Assembly: GCA_963781785.1 (NCBI GenBank)
Contig: CAWAHD010000001.1
Span: 496,001-560,000 of the forward strand
Direction: 5' to 3'
Source of the DNA: CAWAHD01 sp963781785
Lineage (GTDB): Bacteria > Planctomycetota > Planctomycetia > Isosphaerales > Isosphaeraceae
Length of the DNA: 64,000 bases
How positions within the stretch are numbered: position 1 is the stretch's first letter; each line of letters begins with the position of its first letter. Below are positions 49,823 to 59,231 of the stretch, piece by piece. The translations under genes were made by a program, and so were the position numbers. The notes beneath the pieces were generated by a model. The model ran no database searches, had not been told where the DNA came from, and saw only the letters and a program-made list of their open reading frames with translations.

Positions 49823-50304
49823 GGGAACCTCACCGATCCCGCCAGGCGATTGATCCGGAACGGGCGCTCCCACGAGGTCTGTGACGCGCAACGACTACGA
49901 GTTCGCCATCTGGTCAGCCTTGTCGCATCCGTGCAAGCGAACGGTTGTATCGGAAGTATCGGCAGAATAACCGTCATATCATGAGCGAACTGCGCCGGAA
50001 ACGGGGGATTTCTCCGCGTTTCGGACCGTCCGAGGTTCTGAAGGCGCCAGGGCGCTTCGAAGAACAGCGGAACGCGAACTTGACCTCTGCGAGAGGCAAC
50101 AATGCGCCGGCAGGAGGTCGGCCCTTGCGTTGGCCCCCGGCACCGCCTATAGTTTCGCGCTATGCCTGCCAGCGGGGGCGCTTTGGCGTCCCCACCAGCG
50201 CGGGCACCAAGCTTGCCGGCCACTTCTCGATACTTATGTGCTGATTCTAAGCATGCGTTCCGCTTGTGCAAGCATCCACTTGGCTCGAACAAGGGGGCAC
50301 GACG
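49823..50304. other. Intergenic region upstream of the ureohydrolase
   Basis: A gap of about 480 bases between divergent genes, so it should hold both promoters. I looked for guanidine-type riboswitch motifs because of the neighbour and saw none. No gene or hairpin was clear. Confidence 0.35.
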
Positions 50305-51606
50305 ATGACTGGCCCAGATCCGTCTGGAGAGATGAAGCGACGCGAATTCTTGGGGGCAGCCGCTGCCGCGGCTACACTGGGCAGCCTGGAAGGGACGCCG
50401 GCGCCGGGGCAGGAAACGAAGGCGGCCGCGGACACCAAGGGGAACGCGGCCCAGCTCTACAAACGGCACGCACCAAATCGCCGGCAGCATGATCGCCCCC
50501 TCCCTGATCTGAGCCAGTATGCCGGCATGCAGGCTCAGAAGGTTGAGGGTACGCTGCCGTCAGCCTACCACGAGAAGGAGAACCGCCGGATCAAGGAACT
50601 GGGCCTGGAGCCGGCCGCTTCGATTCAGGACAAGTCCGACATCAGTTGCTTCCAGCGAGGGAGCACGCCGCACTGGTCGGGCATCAACACCTTCTTGAAG
50701 GTGCCTTACGTCGAGGACGTCAGCAAGGTGGGCGAATACGACGTCGCGTTCGTGGGGGCGCCCTTTGACGTTGGCTGCACGTTCCGCACGGGCACGCGGT
50801 TCGGGCCGCAAGGGATGCGGCGGATCTCGGCGCTCTACCAGAAGTACAGCTTCGAGCACGGGATCGACTTGGGCGAGGCGCTGGCCATGTGCGACGTCGG
50901 CGACATCTTCTGCCCGGCCAACATCACCAAGAGCCATGACCAGATCACCAAGGGCGTCGCGCACATTCTGTCGCAGGGCACGCTGCCGATGATCATGGGC
51001 GGCGATCACTCGATCGGCTACCCGATCGCCCGCGCGGTTGCGCAGTGCGTGGAGGGGAAGGTGGGGATCATCCACGTCGACCGCCACGTGGACACTCAAG
51101 AAAAGGACATGGACGAGATCATGCATACATGTCCGTGGTTCCACGCCACCAATATTCCGAATTGCCCGCCGTCGAACCTGGTGCAGCTCGGGATCGGAGG
51201 CTGGCAGGTGCCCCGCGCCGGCGTCAAGGTAGGGCGGGACCGCGGCACGACGATCCTGACCGTTAACGACATCGAGAAGATCGGGATCGACAAGACACTC
51301 GAGATTGCGCTGGAAGTCGCGTGGAAGGGGGCGAGCGCCGTCTACCTGTCGTTCGACATCGACTCGATCGACGCGGGATTCGTTCCTGGGACAGGCTGGC
51401 CGGAGCCGGGCGGACTCCTCCCCAGGGAGGCCTTGAAGCTGGTTGACGGCATCGCCAAGGAAGGGATCGCCGCCATGGAAGTTTGCGAGGTGTCGCCGCC
51501 GTACGACATCTCGGATATCACGTCGCTGATGGGCGTCCGGCTCATGATGGACGTGCTGGGCACGATGACCAAGAACGGCCGGATCGGCGGCCGGCTGAAA
51601 ATGTGA
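50305..51606 (+). CDS. Ureohydrolase (arginase/agmatinase superfamily) with Tat leader and DRHVD metal motif
   Basis: The 433-residue protein has a twin-arginine leader (KRREFLGAAAAAATLG), an N-terminal arm of about 130 residues, and the arginase-fold metal motifs: IMGGDHSIGYP, HVDRHVDTQEKDMDE (usual DAHxD changed to DRHVD, keeping Asp, His, Asp) and YLSFDIDSIDAGFVPGTGWP. Two metal ions (Mn or Ni) would hydrolyse a guanidino group to urea. The substrate may be agmatine, guanidinobutyrate or guanidine; the R for A change and long arm set it apart from ordinary agmatinases. Export of a ureohydrolase is unusual. The next gene follows after 11 bases. Confidence 0.85.
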   Translation: MTGPDPSGEMKRREFLGAAAAAATLGSLEGTPAPGQETKAAADTKGNAAQLYKRHAPNRRQHDRPLPDLSQYAGMQAQKVEGTLPSAYHEKENRRIKELGLEPAASIQDKSDISCFQRGSTPHWSGINTFLKVPYVEDVSKVGEYDVAFVGAPFDVGCTFRTGTRFGPQGMRRISALYQKYSFEHGIDLGEALAMCDVGDIFCPANITKSHDQITKGVAHILSQGTLPMIMGGDHSIGYPIARAVAQCVEGKVGIIHVDRHVDTQEKDMDEIMHTCPWFHATNIPNCPPSNLVQLGIGGWQVPRAGVKVGRDRGTTILTVNDIEKIGIDKTLEIALEVAWKGASAVYLSFDIDSIDAGFVPGTGWPEPGGLLPREALKLVDGIAKEGIAAMEVCEVSPPYDISDITSLMGVRLMMDVLGTMTKNGRIGGRLKM

Positions 51607-51617
51607 CCGGGTAGACC

Positions 51618-53432
51618 GTGGCGAGACCGGTCTTCATCCTCGCGACCGATCTTCGACCGGAGGAGGCTGCCTGGGCGCCTTTGGAAGCCCAGGCAGCGAG
51701 CCTTCAGGCGTTCGCCGAGCGCGCCCTGGGGGTGTCAACCTGGGTCGATCTCGCCTGCCTCCCGGCCCGATCGACGGCAGAACCGGGCGAGTACCACATC
51801 GGGCGGGTGATCGATCGGCGTGTCGGCGACGGGGCCTCAATCCTCTTTGCGCTGCCGGCCGCATTCGACCTGAATATCTGGCAGCGGACAATGCTGGGCG
51901 AGGAGCTAGGCTCGGCGCGCCGCCGGCACGCCGGCGTCTCGATCCATCACGATTCCGTCGATCCCACGCACGCGCTGCTCGTCGAGTGTTTCGCAGACCA
52001 GGTCCTGCGGGCGCTCGATGAGCGGGGCATCGCACCGCGGAATGCCGGACTCATCCTCGTCGCTGACGGGCAGGGTGAGCCCGCCACCCGCGCCGACTCC
52101 TACCGCCTGATGCGGCTGCTCTGGGAGCAGGCCGGTCTGGGCCGGGGCGAGGTCGGCTTCGTCCGCCACCCGCAGCCGTTCCTCCCGGAAACCCTGGCAC
52201 GCTGCCTGGCCGAGCCGCTCGACTGGCTCCTCCTGCCATCTTGCCAGTGGGACGGCGAGCTATGCGATTTCGCTCGGGTCATGCTCGAAGATCACCAGCG
52301 GGCTCACGCCGAGGCGGCGGGCTGGCGGCTGCTCGACCCGCCAGGGGACCATCCGGCGATCCGGGCCTGGCTCGAACAGCGGTTGCTCTGCTTGTGGCAA
52401 GACAAACGGGCCCGCCAGGCGGCGCGGGTCCCCTCCGCCAAACACCAGTCCCCGCCGGCCCGGGCGGGCGTGTGGTCCGGCGTGGATTGGGTGCCAATGG
52501 GCGAAGTGCAGATCCAGCCTCGGGTCGGATGCGTCGCGCGGGCCCGGGACTCGGCCGTGCTCGCCGAGATCCTGGCGCGGGTGCTCCCGCAGGCCGAGCG
52601 CTATCTGGTGAAGGTGACCTGGCACGGCTACGCGCCGGGGACCTACACGGGACCGCTGGCACTCGATCTCCTGCTCGGTGCGTTGCCCGGACGCGCGGTC
52701 CTGCTGGAGGGACATACGAGCAGCCGGAATCTGGGCGGCGTGGAATTCGACTGGGAAACCGAGGCCCAGCGGCACCGCAACTGGGTCCGCCAGCAGGACG
52801 TCGAATTCCTGCGGCGGACCGGGCTGGCGGAGGTGATCGCCCGGCACAAAGCCCATTACCTGAACGTGACCGAGGCGTGGTGGGACGGCGCATGTGCGCC
52901 GGCCGAGGACGTCCGAGCGTCGCTAGGGGACGTCGTGCTCGAGAACGCGGATCTGGCTGGGTTCGTGCCGTCGGTCTTGATGGAACTTCGCGGGATTCCG
53001 CTGATCAGCTTTGCTCGCTTCAAGGGGCCAACGCGACTCGGCATCTCGAATCTCTTCGGCTTGATCCCCGAGCCGTTGCGGACCGCGTGGCACGGGCCGG
53101 ACATCACCCACTTTGCGTCGGTGTGCTGCGACGTCGCCCGGCTGTACGGGGCGCTCTTTCCCTTGTTCGGTCTCGTGGAGGCCTTCGACTCGGCCGTCCG
53201 CTGGGATCGCAAGGGTCTGTACCGAAGCCGGTGGGGGAATTACGACGTGATCCTCACCGACGGGCTGTTCACGATGAGTGAAGGGCTGGTGGGGGCCGAT
53301 CTTCTGGCATGCCGGATTCAGGGCCAGGACGTAATGCGCAGCGGGTTCTACGACGTGGTCAGGGACCGTCTGGGTTGGTCGCCGGCGGCGGATATGGCCC
53401 TTCCCAGCGATCTCCAAGCGACTCTCGCATGA
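51618..53432 (+). CDS. Fusion of CbiX-like chelatase domain and DUF362 domain
   Basis: The 604-residue protein begins with a CbiX/SirB-like half (about residues 1-230: GASILFALPAAFDLNIWQRT, HALLVECFADQVLRALDERG, ILVADGQGEPATRADSYRLM). The second half has the DUF362 pattern (TYTGPLALDLLLGALPGRAV then LLEGHTSSRNLGG; NADLAGFVPSVLMELRGIPL; PTRLGISNLFGLIPEPLRTA; YDVILTDGLFTMSEGLVGAD). CbiX-type enzymes insert Co or Ni into tetrapyrroles; DUF362 is unassigned. It lies 11 bases after the ureohydrolase, strongly suggesting an operon. A metal-supply role for the metalloenzyme next door is inference. Confidence 0.75.
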   Translation: MARPVFILATDLRPEEAAWAPLEAQAASLQAFAERALGVSTWVDLACLPARSTAEPGEYHIGRVIDRRVGDGASILFALPAAFDLNIWQRTMLGEELGSARRRHAGVSIHHDSVDPTHALLVECFADQVLRALDERGIAPRNAGLILVADGQGEPATRADSYRLMRLLWEQAGLGRGEVGFVRHPQPFLPETLARCLAEPLDWLLLPSCQWDGELCDFARVMLEDHQRAHAEAAGWRLLDPPGDHPAIRAWLEQRLLCLWQDKRARQAARVPSAKHQSPPARAGVWSGVDWVPMGEVQIQPRVGCVARARDSAVLAEILARVLPQAERYLVKVTWHGYAPGTYTGPLALDLLLGALPGRAVLLEGHTSSRNLGGVEFDWETEAQRHRNWVRQQDVEFLRRTGLAEVIARHKAHYLNVTEAWWDGACAPAEDVRASLGDVVLENADLAGFVPSVLMELRGIPLISFARFKGPTRLGISNLFGLIPEPLRTAWHGPDITHFASVCCDVARLYGALFPLFGLVEAFDSAVRWDRKGLYRSRWGNYDVILTDGLFTMSEGLVGADLLACRIQGQDVMRSGFYDVVRDRLGWSPAADMALPSDLQATLA

Positions 53433-53530
53433 GTAAACCCGGCGGCGTGCGGATCGAATCGTCGTTCTCCGCGGGCCCACGGGGCGGGTCACTGCGCCCA
53501 TTTTCTTCCTGTTTTGTTGACACCCGGTTG

Positions 53531-53727
53531 TCACGGCAGGATGTCGTCGACAGCGATCTGGCCGCCTTGCCGACCGTCGATCACCACGGGGAGATGAGTT
53601 CCACTCGAGGATCGTTCAGCATTTCCGCAATACGCTCGTACTCATCGACGGTCATGCGGTAGAGCATTGACGGTCCCGGCATGGTGGGCGTTGATACCGC
53701 TCTTTGCGTCGACATGACAGTGGACAT
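53531..53727 (-). pseudogene. Uma2 remnant: N-terminus joined to C-terminus, middle missing
   Basis: The minus strand gives a Uma2-like start (LYRMTVDEYERIAEMLNDPR then VELI), then, with a frame change, a Uma2-like ending PVVIDGRQGGQIAVDDILP and stop at 53531-53533. The roughly 120 codons of the catalytic middle are gone. This is an internal deletion, not a sequencing slip. Confidence 0.65.
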
Positions 53728-53879
53728 GGTTACGCCCCTGTGTCTCAGACTCCCCCGGTTTGAGAGAGTGTCCTCCCAAATCCTACCAAGAGCGCGAGCA
53801 AGTTGCATCCACGGGGTTTGGTCTTGATCAAGCGATTCTGGTATGATCGTCTGGTCGATCGGCCTGAGGAGCTACGACG

Positions 53880-54346
53880 ATGAGCGATCTGCCGAGAAAG
53901 CTTCCAATCTGGCCGGGAGCGCCGAGGGCATCCAGTCCGAGGCACCACGTCCTTCAGAGACACGGGGCCGACTGCGCCATAGCGGCCGCGGCGACCATCA
54001 CCGGGGTTCGCTATGACGAGGCGGAATCGGTCGCTTTCTCGTTGCGAGAGAAAGGCGCGGGGGGATCCGGCCGGAGCAGATGCTCAAGCTGCTGGAACGG
54101 CTCACGGATGTGCCGTGGCGGACCGAGTGGTTGTTCCGGGCGAGGGTCCCGCTCCGCGCGATGGTGTTCCCTCAGGAACTGGTCGTGGCCTTCCTCATGG
54201 ACCCATGGCTCGCCAGAGACAGCCATGCGATCGTCGCTTGCGATCGAGTGATCTATGACGGCTCCTTGGAGCACCCAGCATCGCGTGATGATCATCCCCG
54301 CGGCAAATGGTACGTCAGTGCGCTGTGTGTTCGCGACCTGACGTAG
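53880..54346 (+). CDS. C39-like cysteine peptidase-fold protein, small (frameshifted)
   Basis: Two frames join at the G run 54059-54064 to give about 155 residues: VLQRHGADCAIAAAATITGV then YDEAE..., GIRPEQMLKLLERLTDVPW, MVFPQELVVAFLMDPW, DSHAIVACDRVIYDGSLEHP. The arrangement Cys...His...Asp with C-x-I-A-A-A near the start resembles peptidase C39/papain-like domains (the usual DCGxAxLAMI motif). There is no ABC transporter or leader peptide gene nearby. The start at 53880 has gaggag upstream. Function is unknown; it might be an effector, an inactive homologue or a peptidase. Confidence 0.55.
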
Positions 54347-54506
54347 TCGCCTGACGTGACCGATCAACGCCGACCGGACTCAACACACACGGTCAGAATT
54401 AGGGCGACAAGACTCCACGGGATTTCTTTCTGGCCGGAGTCCGCGGCTGGGAAGCCGGGTTGCGTTATGGATGTGTTTTCGTTCTGTTTCTCTCCTCTCG
54501 TGCCGT

Positions 54507-55628
54507 TCACCGCTGGAGCACCAGGTCGACGAGCACGCCGAAATGGTCGGAGGGGAAGGTGTTGCCTGGCTTGGCATCCACGACCGAGCGCCGCAGGCAC
54601 CGCCATCCTCGGCTGGCGTAGATCTCGTCGAGACTCCGCCAGTGGATGCCGTAGAACTGGTAGGTCGGCACATCGGCAGGACCGCCGGCCGATTCGGCCG
54701 TCGGGATCAAGCCCGCCTCGGAGAATAGCACACGGCTGGCCGCATCCGGCGGGGCGTTGAAGTCCCCGGCTAGCAACAGCTTGTCTGCGGCGTCTCCCGA
54801 GTTGACCCTTGCCAGAATGATCCGGGAGGCCCGCAAGCGGGCCGCCTCGGTGAGGTAGGAATGGGCATTGTAAATCCGTAGCGTGAGGCCGCTGAGCCGG
54901 TCCCGCAGCCGCACCCAGGTGCAGATCCGCTTCGGGCCGAGACCGGGGCGCGCCGGTGGCGCATCGGCCGGCTCCTCCAGCCAGAACGTGCCGCCGCCCA
55001 GCCGTTCGAAGCGGCCGGCGTCGAAGAAGATCGCACAGTGCTCGCCGCCGGTCGCTCCGTCGTCACGGCCCACTCCCTCGCGGCTGTGGCGCGGCAGTTC
55101 TGCCTCCAGGAGCTTCACTTGGCCGTCCAGGGCCTCCTGCACGCAGAGGATGTCGGGCCCGGCGGCCCGGAGGACCTTGCGCAGGGCGGGCTTGCGTACC
55201 GGCCAGCCATGCCGGCTCCAGGGCGGGCCGCCGTCGGCACCCACCAGGATGTTCCAGGTCAAAACTCGGATGGAGGCCGGGTCAGATTTCGGAGTCGGCG
55301 TGAGCCCTCCCGGGCTCAAGGCAGACCAGACGATGAGCGCCAGCCAGACTGCGAGCCCAGCAACCAGGAGAGCCCTCATCGTGCGACTACCACGTTGGAG
55401 GGACGGGCCCGCTCCGGGGCCGGCCGCTGCCAGCGGGGCGCGGCGTCGAAGGCCCCAGGCGAGCCAGACCAGGGCCGCCAGGATCGCGCCAAAAATCCAT
55501 CCGCGATCGCCAAAAGGCTGGAGGGCAAAGACGCCCCACGCCCACCCGGCCAGGGCCGCGATCAGGCCAAACACGCGGAGCGCGCCCGAGACCAGCCATT
55601 GCCTTCGGATGCCTCGATCGTACGCCAT
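54507..55628 (-). CDS. Membrane-anchored endonuclease/exonuclease/phosphatase family protein
   Basis: The 373-residue protein has two to three N-terminal membrane helices (RVFGLIAALAGWAWGVFAL, WIFGAILAALVWLAWGL, ALLVAGLAVWLALIVWSAL) and then an EEP domain: IRVLTWNILVGADGG, AAGPDILCVQEALDG (metal Glu), LTLRIYNAHSYLT, LLLAGDFNAPPDA and TFPSDHFGVLVDL (His). These are the standard catalytic positions for phosphodiester hydrolysis. The anchored form is often annotated as a metal-dependent hydrolase; substrate is unknown (nucleic acid or phospholipid). Confidence 0.9.
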   Translation of the reverse strand: MAYDRGIRRQWLVSGALRVFGLIAALAGWAWGVFALQPFGDRGWIFGAILAALVWLAWGLRRRAPLAAAGPGAGPSLQRGSRTMRALLVAGLAVWLALIVWSALSPGGLTPTPKSDPASIRVLTWNILVGADGGPPWSRHGWPVRKPALRKVLRAAGPDILCVQEALDGQVKLLEAELPRHSREGVGRDDGATGGEHCAIFFDAGRFERLGGGTFWLEEPADAPPARPGLGPKRICTWVRLRDRLSGLTLRIYNAHSYLTEAARLRASRIILARVNSGDAADKLLLAGDFNAPPDAASRVLFSEAGLIPTAESAGGPADVPTYQFYGIHWRSLDEIYASRGWRCLRRSVVDAKPGNTFPSDHFGVLVDLVLQR

Positions 55629-55665
55629 CGAGCTCCCCTGGGATACGGCCGGCAGTCGTCGCTAT

Positions 55666-56426
55666 CTAACCACTCGCGACAACCCGGCCCACGCGGAGAT
55701 TGACGGGCCAGATGACGTCGCGCGGCTCCTCGGGATCGCCCCAGGCCGCTTTCAGGTCGTCGGCGATCAGCAGAAGCGGATCGTCGCCGGTCTCCTTGCG
55801 ATAGCGCTGAGTCGACGACCACGACCCGAAATAGCCCATGAGATGCTCGAGATTCCACGAGTGGACCATCTCGAACGCCGGCGCGCGCAGCTCCTCGAAC
55901 GGAAAAGGCAGCGTGCGATACCTATCCTCGACGATCCGGCGCTCGGGCGGCCAGTAGGCCCCCACGATACCGCTGTAAAGGGTGTGAACAATCGCGTCGA
56001 TCTCCGGCGTGATCCGGTGGAGCTCATAACACCAGACCGCCAGGATTCCGCCTGGCCTCGAAACTCGGCGCACCTCCGGGTAGAAGCTCGCAAGGTCGAA
56101 CCAGTGCAGTGCCTGGGCAACCGTCACCAGGTCGACCGTTTCGTCATCAATCGGGGCCTTGTCCGCGGCAGCCACCAGATAGCGGACCTTCGGATCGCTT
56201 TGAGCTTGATCGATCTGCTGAGCGCTGAAATCCGTGCCGATGACGCCAGAGAAATACTGAGCCAGCGGGACGGCGGCCTGGCCGTTGCCGGTCGCACAAT
56301 CCCAGGCGAGGTCATGCCTGGGGCAGAATGACGCCAGATACGCGAAGAGGGCATCCGGGTACTTCGGCCGGAACTGCTGATAACACGCGGCGTGGCCGGA
56401 GAAGTGGTCTTTTTCCTGGAGCTCAT
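55666..56426 (-). CDS. Class I SAM-dependent methyltransferase (frameshifted at start)
   Basis: The protein of about 250 residues contains DHFSGHAACYQQFRPKYPD, LAWDCATGNGQAAVPLAQYF (SAM loop) then GVIGTDFSAQQID, VAQALHWFDLASFYPEVRRV and a C-terminal WNLEHLMGYFGSWSS. It matches the Methyltransf_11/trans-aconitate-methyltransferase-like group. The ATG at 56426 overlaps the upstream hydrolase stop (ATGA at 56423-56426), but the frame is right only if one A is restored in the A5 run (T5 on the plus strand, 56410-56414), giving MSSRKKDHFSG. It is translationally coupled to the hydrolase; a common substrate is possible. Confidence 0.75.
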
Positions 56427-57373
56427 CCGAATGAGGCCCTCGTCTGGGTCGTGGTTTCCGCCGGTTCGTCCAGCAGTTGCCGGAGCCGGGCGATGATCAG
56501 CCCGGCGATATCCACGGCCACGAAGTGCCCCCCCGGGACGAGGTGAGCCTCGCAGTTCGGCAGCGAGAGCGCCATCTCGCACGCCATCGCCGGCGGCACG
56601 ACGTTGTCGGAAAGTCCATGCCAGAGAGTGATCCGCTTGTCTTTCGGCAAGTCTGGCACTGAGACGCCGTAGTTTCGGTAGAGCGCCAGCTCATGCGCGA
56701 GAGTGGTCGGGCCGGCTCCCACGGTGAAGACCTGATGCAGGTCTTGCATGAACAGGTCGTAAACGATCTTTCGCTCAAAGACGACCTGATCGGGCACCGA
56801 CCAGGTTGAGATCAAACGATCGAGCAGCTTCTCCGGGTCGGCGCGGAACTGATTCATGCCTTTCCTGAATCCGCGCCGCGCCAGTTGCGGCCACCGTGAG
56901 CCGACCTCCAGCACGATCCGCCGCCGCCGGTCCATGCCGCGGAGGGCATGCGGCAATCGGATCGGCCCCATTCCGCTGATCACCGTGACCGTCTTCACCC
57001 GCTGTCCCAGCCGAGCGAGGGCTGCCAGGGCATACGGCGTTCCTCCCGAAATCCCGATCAGGCTGAAATCGTCGAGCCGCAGGGCCTTGGCCGTGTCTTC
57101 GACGTCGGGCACCGAATCGAGAGCCGTCTTGCGTACGATGAACTCGGAACGGCCCACGCCGGGGCGATTCGGGGCGATCAACCGGAGGCCGGTCCGTGCG
57201 GCTTCCTCCGAGATGTACGATGCCTGAAAATGGGACCCGATCAAACCGTGAAAGAAGAAGGCCGGATGTCCTGCGCGATCGCCGTACTCGGTGACTTCGA
57301 GCTTCCGGCCGTCGCGCATCACGAGCAGATGTTGTGCGGAAACCGTGGGTGACGGAGTGCCGGGCATACGCAA
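56423..57373 (-). CDS. Alpha/beta hydrolase
   Basis: The 316-residue protein has the alpha/beta hydrolase layout: HPAFFFHGLIGSHFQA (oxyanion HG), the nucleophile elbow SLIGISGGTPYALAALARLG (Ser in GISGG), LWHGLSDNVVPPAMA (Asp) and LVPGGHFVAVDIAGL (His). The glycine pattern G-x-S-G-G is typical for this clan's haloalkane dehalogenase/esterase branch. The substrate is unknown. Its stop overlaps the methyltransferase start. A leader is absent, so it is probably cytoplasmic. Confidence 0.9.
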   Translation of the reverse strand: MRMPGTPSPTVSAQHLLVMRDGRKLEVTEYGDRAGHPAFFFHGLIGSHFQASYISEEAARTGLRLIAPNRPGVGRSEFIVRKTALDSVPDVEDTAKALRLDDFSLIGISGGTPYALAALARLGQRVKTVTVISGMGPIRLPHALRGMDRRRRIVLEVGSRWPQLARRGFRKGMNQFRADPEKLLDRLISTWSVPDQVVFERKIVYDLFMQDLHQVFTVGAGPTTLAHELALYRNYGVSVPDLPKDKRITLWHGLSDNVVPPAMACEMALSLPNCEAHLVPGGHFVAVDIAGLIIARLRQLLDEPAETTTQTRASFG

Positions 57374-57427
57374 CCTATGAATCGAGGAATCCCATCAACC
57401 GTGAAACGGGCGTCCTCAAGTATAATT

Positions 57428-57822
57428 GACCCGCAACGAAGTTCCTCCACGCCAAGATCAGCGACGACGACTATATCGAGGGAGCTCCCGAGCTGGTCGC
57501 CGAGGTGGCTTCGAGCAGTGCCAGCTACGATCTCGGGAAGAAGCTGAACGTCTATCGCCGCACCGGCGTTCGCGAATATGTCGTTTGGCGCGTGCGTGAC
57601 CGACAGGTCGACTGGTTCGTGAACCGCGACGGGCTATTCGAGCTGATGGCGCCTTCAGCCGACGGCATCCTGCGCAGTACGGTCTTCCCCGGCCTCTGGC
57701 TCGATCCGGCCGCCTTGATCGGAGGTAACAAAGCCTTGGTGCGTGCGGTCCTCGAGCAGGGCTTGAAGTCCGCGGAGCACGCCGACTTCGTCGCCATGCT
57801 GGAGCGGATACGTACCGCCTGA
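57428..57822 (+). pseudogene. Uma2-family protein, C-terminal part only
   Basis: The frame opens after a TGA at 57426 with no start signal and contains the catalytic half of Uma2: YIEGAPELVAEVASSSASYD, KKLNVYRRTGVREYVVWRV and a C-terminal LRSTVFPGLWLDPAALI. The conserved Glu (VAEV), Lys (KKL) and Tyr are present. The N-terminal third and its start are missing. This looks like a 5'-truncated copy. Confidence 0.7.
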
Positions 57823-58019
57823 ATCCCAGTGCAAGGATCACACCCACTTCACGATCAGCGAGTTCTACGTAAATAAAGCCGATTACAAAGAATAGTGCAT
57901 CCGCGTCGTCGTGCAAAATTGAGCGCCGTGGGCTGGCGTGACGATAGTGAAGAGAGCAAGGCTGATGCGATGGCATCCACGCCGATCACTCAGGACGAGA
58001 ATTGATGCAGGAGGCGAAG

Positions 58020-59030
58020 ATGGCTCGGCGGGTGTTTGGGACCGTCTTGGGATGTTGGGTATTTCTGGTAACTACGGCGAACAGCGTCGAAGCAGGGGGT
58101 TGGCCTGACAGGCTGTTCCCGGAGAGCCGCCACGACTTCGGGATGGTTCCCCGAGGGGTGAAGGTCAAGCACGACTTTCTGCTGGTCAATCGGCTGGCCG
58201 AGCCGGTCACGATTCTCAGTCTTCGGCCCTCATGCGGCTGCACCAGCGGCCGGGCCGACGTTTCGACCGTGGCACCGGGTCAGACCGCGGTGGTCGAGGC
58301 CCAGATGGACACGCGGAACTTCCTCGGCCCCAAGTCCACGGTCCTCTTTGTGAACGTGGTGACCGCGAGCGGCCAGGAAGGCGAAGCGCAACTGGGAGTC
58401 TCGTGCCACATTCTGAGCGACATCGTCCTGAATCCCGGATCGATCGATTTCGGAACCGTCTTGCGCGGCCAGTCGCCCGCCCAGGTCTTGACCGTCGATC
58501 GGATCAACGGCGTGGGATGGCGGTTCACACGGATGGTCTCGGCCAGCCGTGCCCTGAACGCGCAGCTCGTCGAAACGGGGCGAAAAGAAGGCTCGGTGAG
58601 CTACTCGCTCTCGGTCAGCCTCAAGGCCGATGCGCCCCCTGGGCTGTTGCGTGAGGAGATTCGACTGATCAGCAACGACCCGGAAGCTCCGAGCATTCCG
58701 ATCATGGTGACCGGCTCGATCAAGGGAGATTTGACGGCTGCCCCGTCGGTCTTGTCACTGGGCCAGGTTCACTCGTCGGCGGGAGCTTCGGGGCGGTTCA
58801 TCATTCGCTCGTCGCGACCGTTTGGAATTCGATCGATCGAAGGAGCGGGCGACGGGTTTGCCACCTCGCCGCCGGACGGTGCACGACAGCCGATGCACGT
58901 GGTGACCGTCGCCTACAAGCCCGATGACGGAACGACGCGAGGCGACATCCGCCGCGTCTTCCGCGTGCACACCGACCTTCCGGGCGAGCCTCCGCTTGAC
59001 TTGACAGCCACTCTCCACGTCGCGCCGTGA
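58020..59030 (+). CDS. Secreted DUF1573 protein
   Basis: The 336-residue protein has a leader (GTVLGCWVFLVTTANSVEAG) and then DUF1573-type immunoglobulin-like units: SRHDFGMVPRGVKVKHDFLL, PVTILSLRPSCGCTSGRADV (the CGC motif of this family), INPG-like IVLNPGSIDFGTVLRGQSPA, LREEIRLISNDPEAPSIPIM. Two further Ig-like modules follow. DUF1573 proteins are usually surface or periplasmic and of unknown role. The start is set by aggaggcgaaga just before the ATG at 58020. Confidence 0.88.
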   Translation: MARRVFGTVLGCWVFLVTTANSVEAGGWPDRLFPESRHDFGMVPRGVKVKHDFLLVNRLAEPVTILSLRPSCGCTSGRADVSTVAPGQTAVVEAQMDTRNFLGPKSTVLFVNVVTASGQEGEAQLGVSCHILSDIVLNPGSIDFGTVLRGQSPAQVLTVDRINGVGWRFTRMVSASRALNAQLVETGRKEGSVSYSLSVSLKADAPPGLLREEIRLISNDPEAPSIPIMVTGSIKGDLTAAPSVLSLGQVHSSAGASGRFIIRSSRPFGIRSIEGAGDGFATSPPDGARQPMHVVTVAYKPDDGTTRGDIRRVFRVHTDLPGEPPLDLTATLHVAP

Positions 59031-59231
59031 CGACCCGCCGCGGCAGGGTCTTCCGGGACAACGGCCGTGCGGTGATCTTCCGCAGGAAGGCTGATGACGT
59101 CGCTCAGCGACTTGGCCTTGCTTGATGGGTTTTCGTCGCTGCCTGGGCGGTCGCCCAGACCAGGACAAACCACCGGATTATTGATACAATCTGGCCACAT
59201 AGCAACGGTGTTTCGCTTCAGGAGATCACTG

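Noticed and set aside
50140..50304. Guanidine riboswitch upstream of the ureohydrolase
   Set aside because: No paired ACGR loops or ykkC-like conserved blocks were found.
51634..52893. Several minus-strand frames opposite the CbiX-DUF362 gene
   Set aside because: Arg/Pro/Ala-rich shadows of a well-supported gene.
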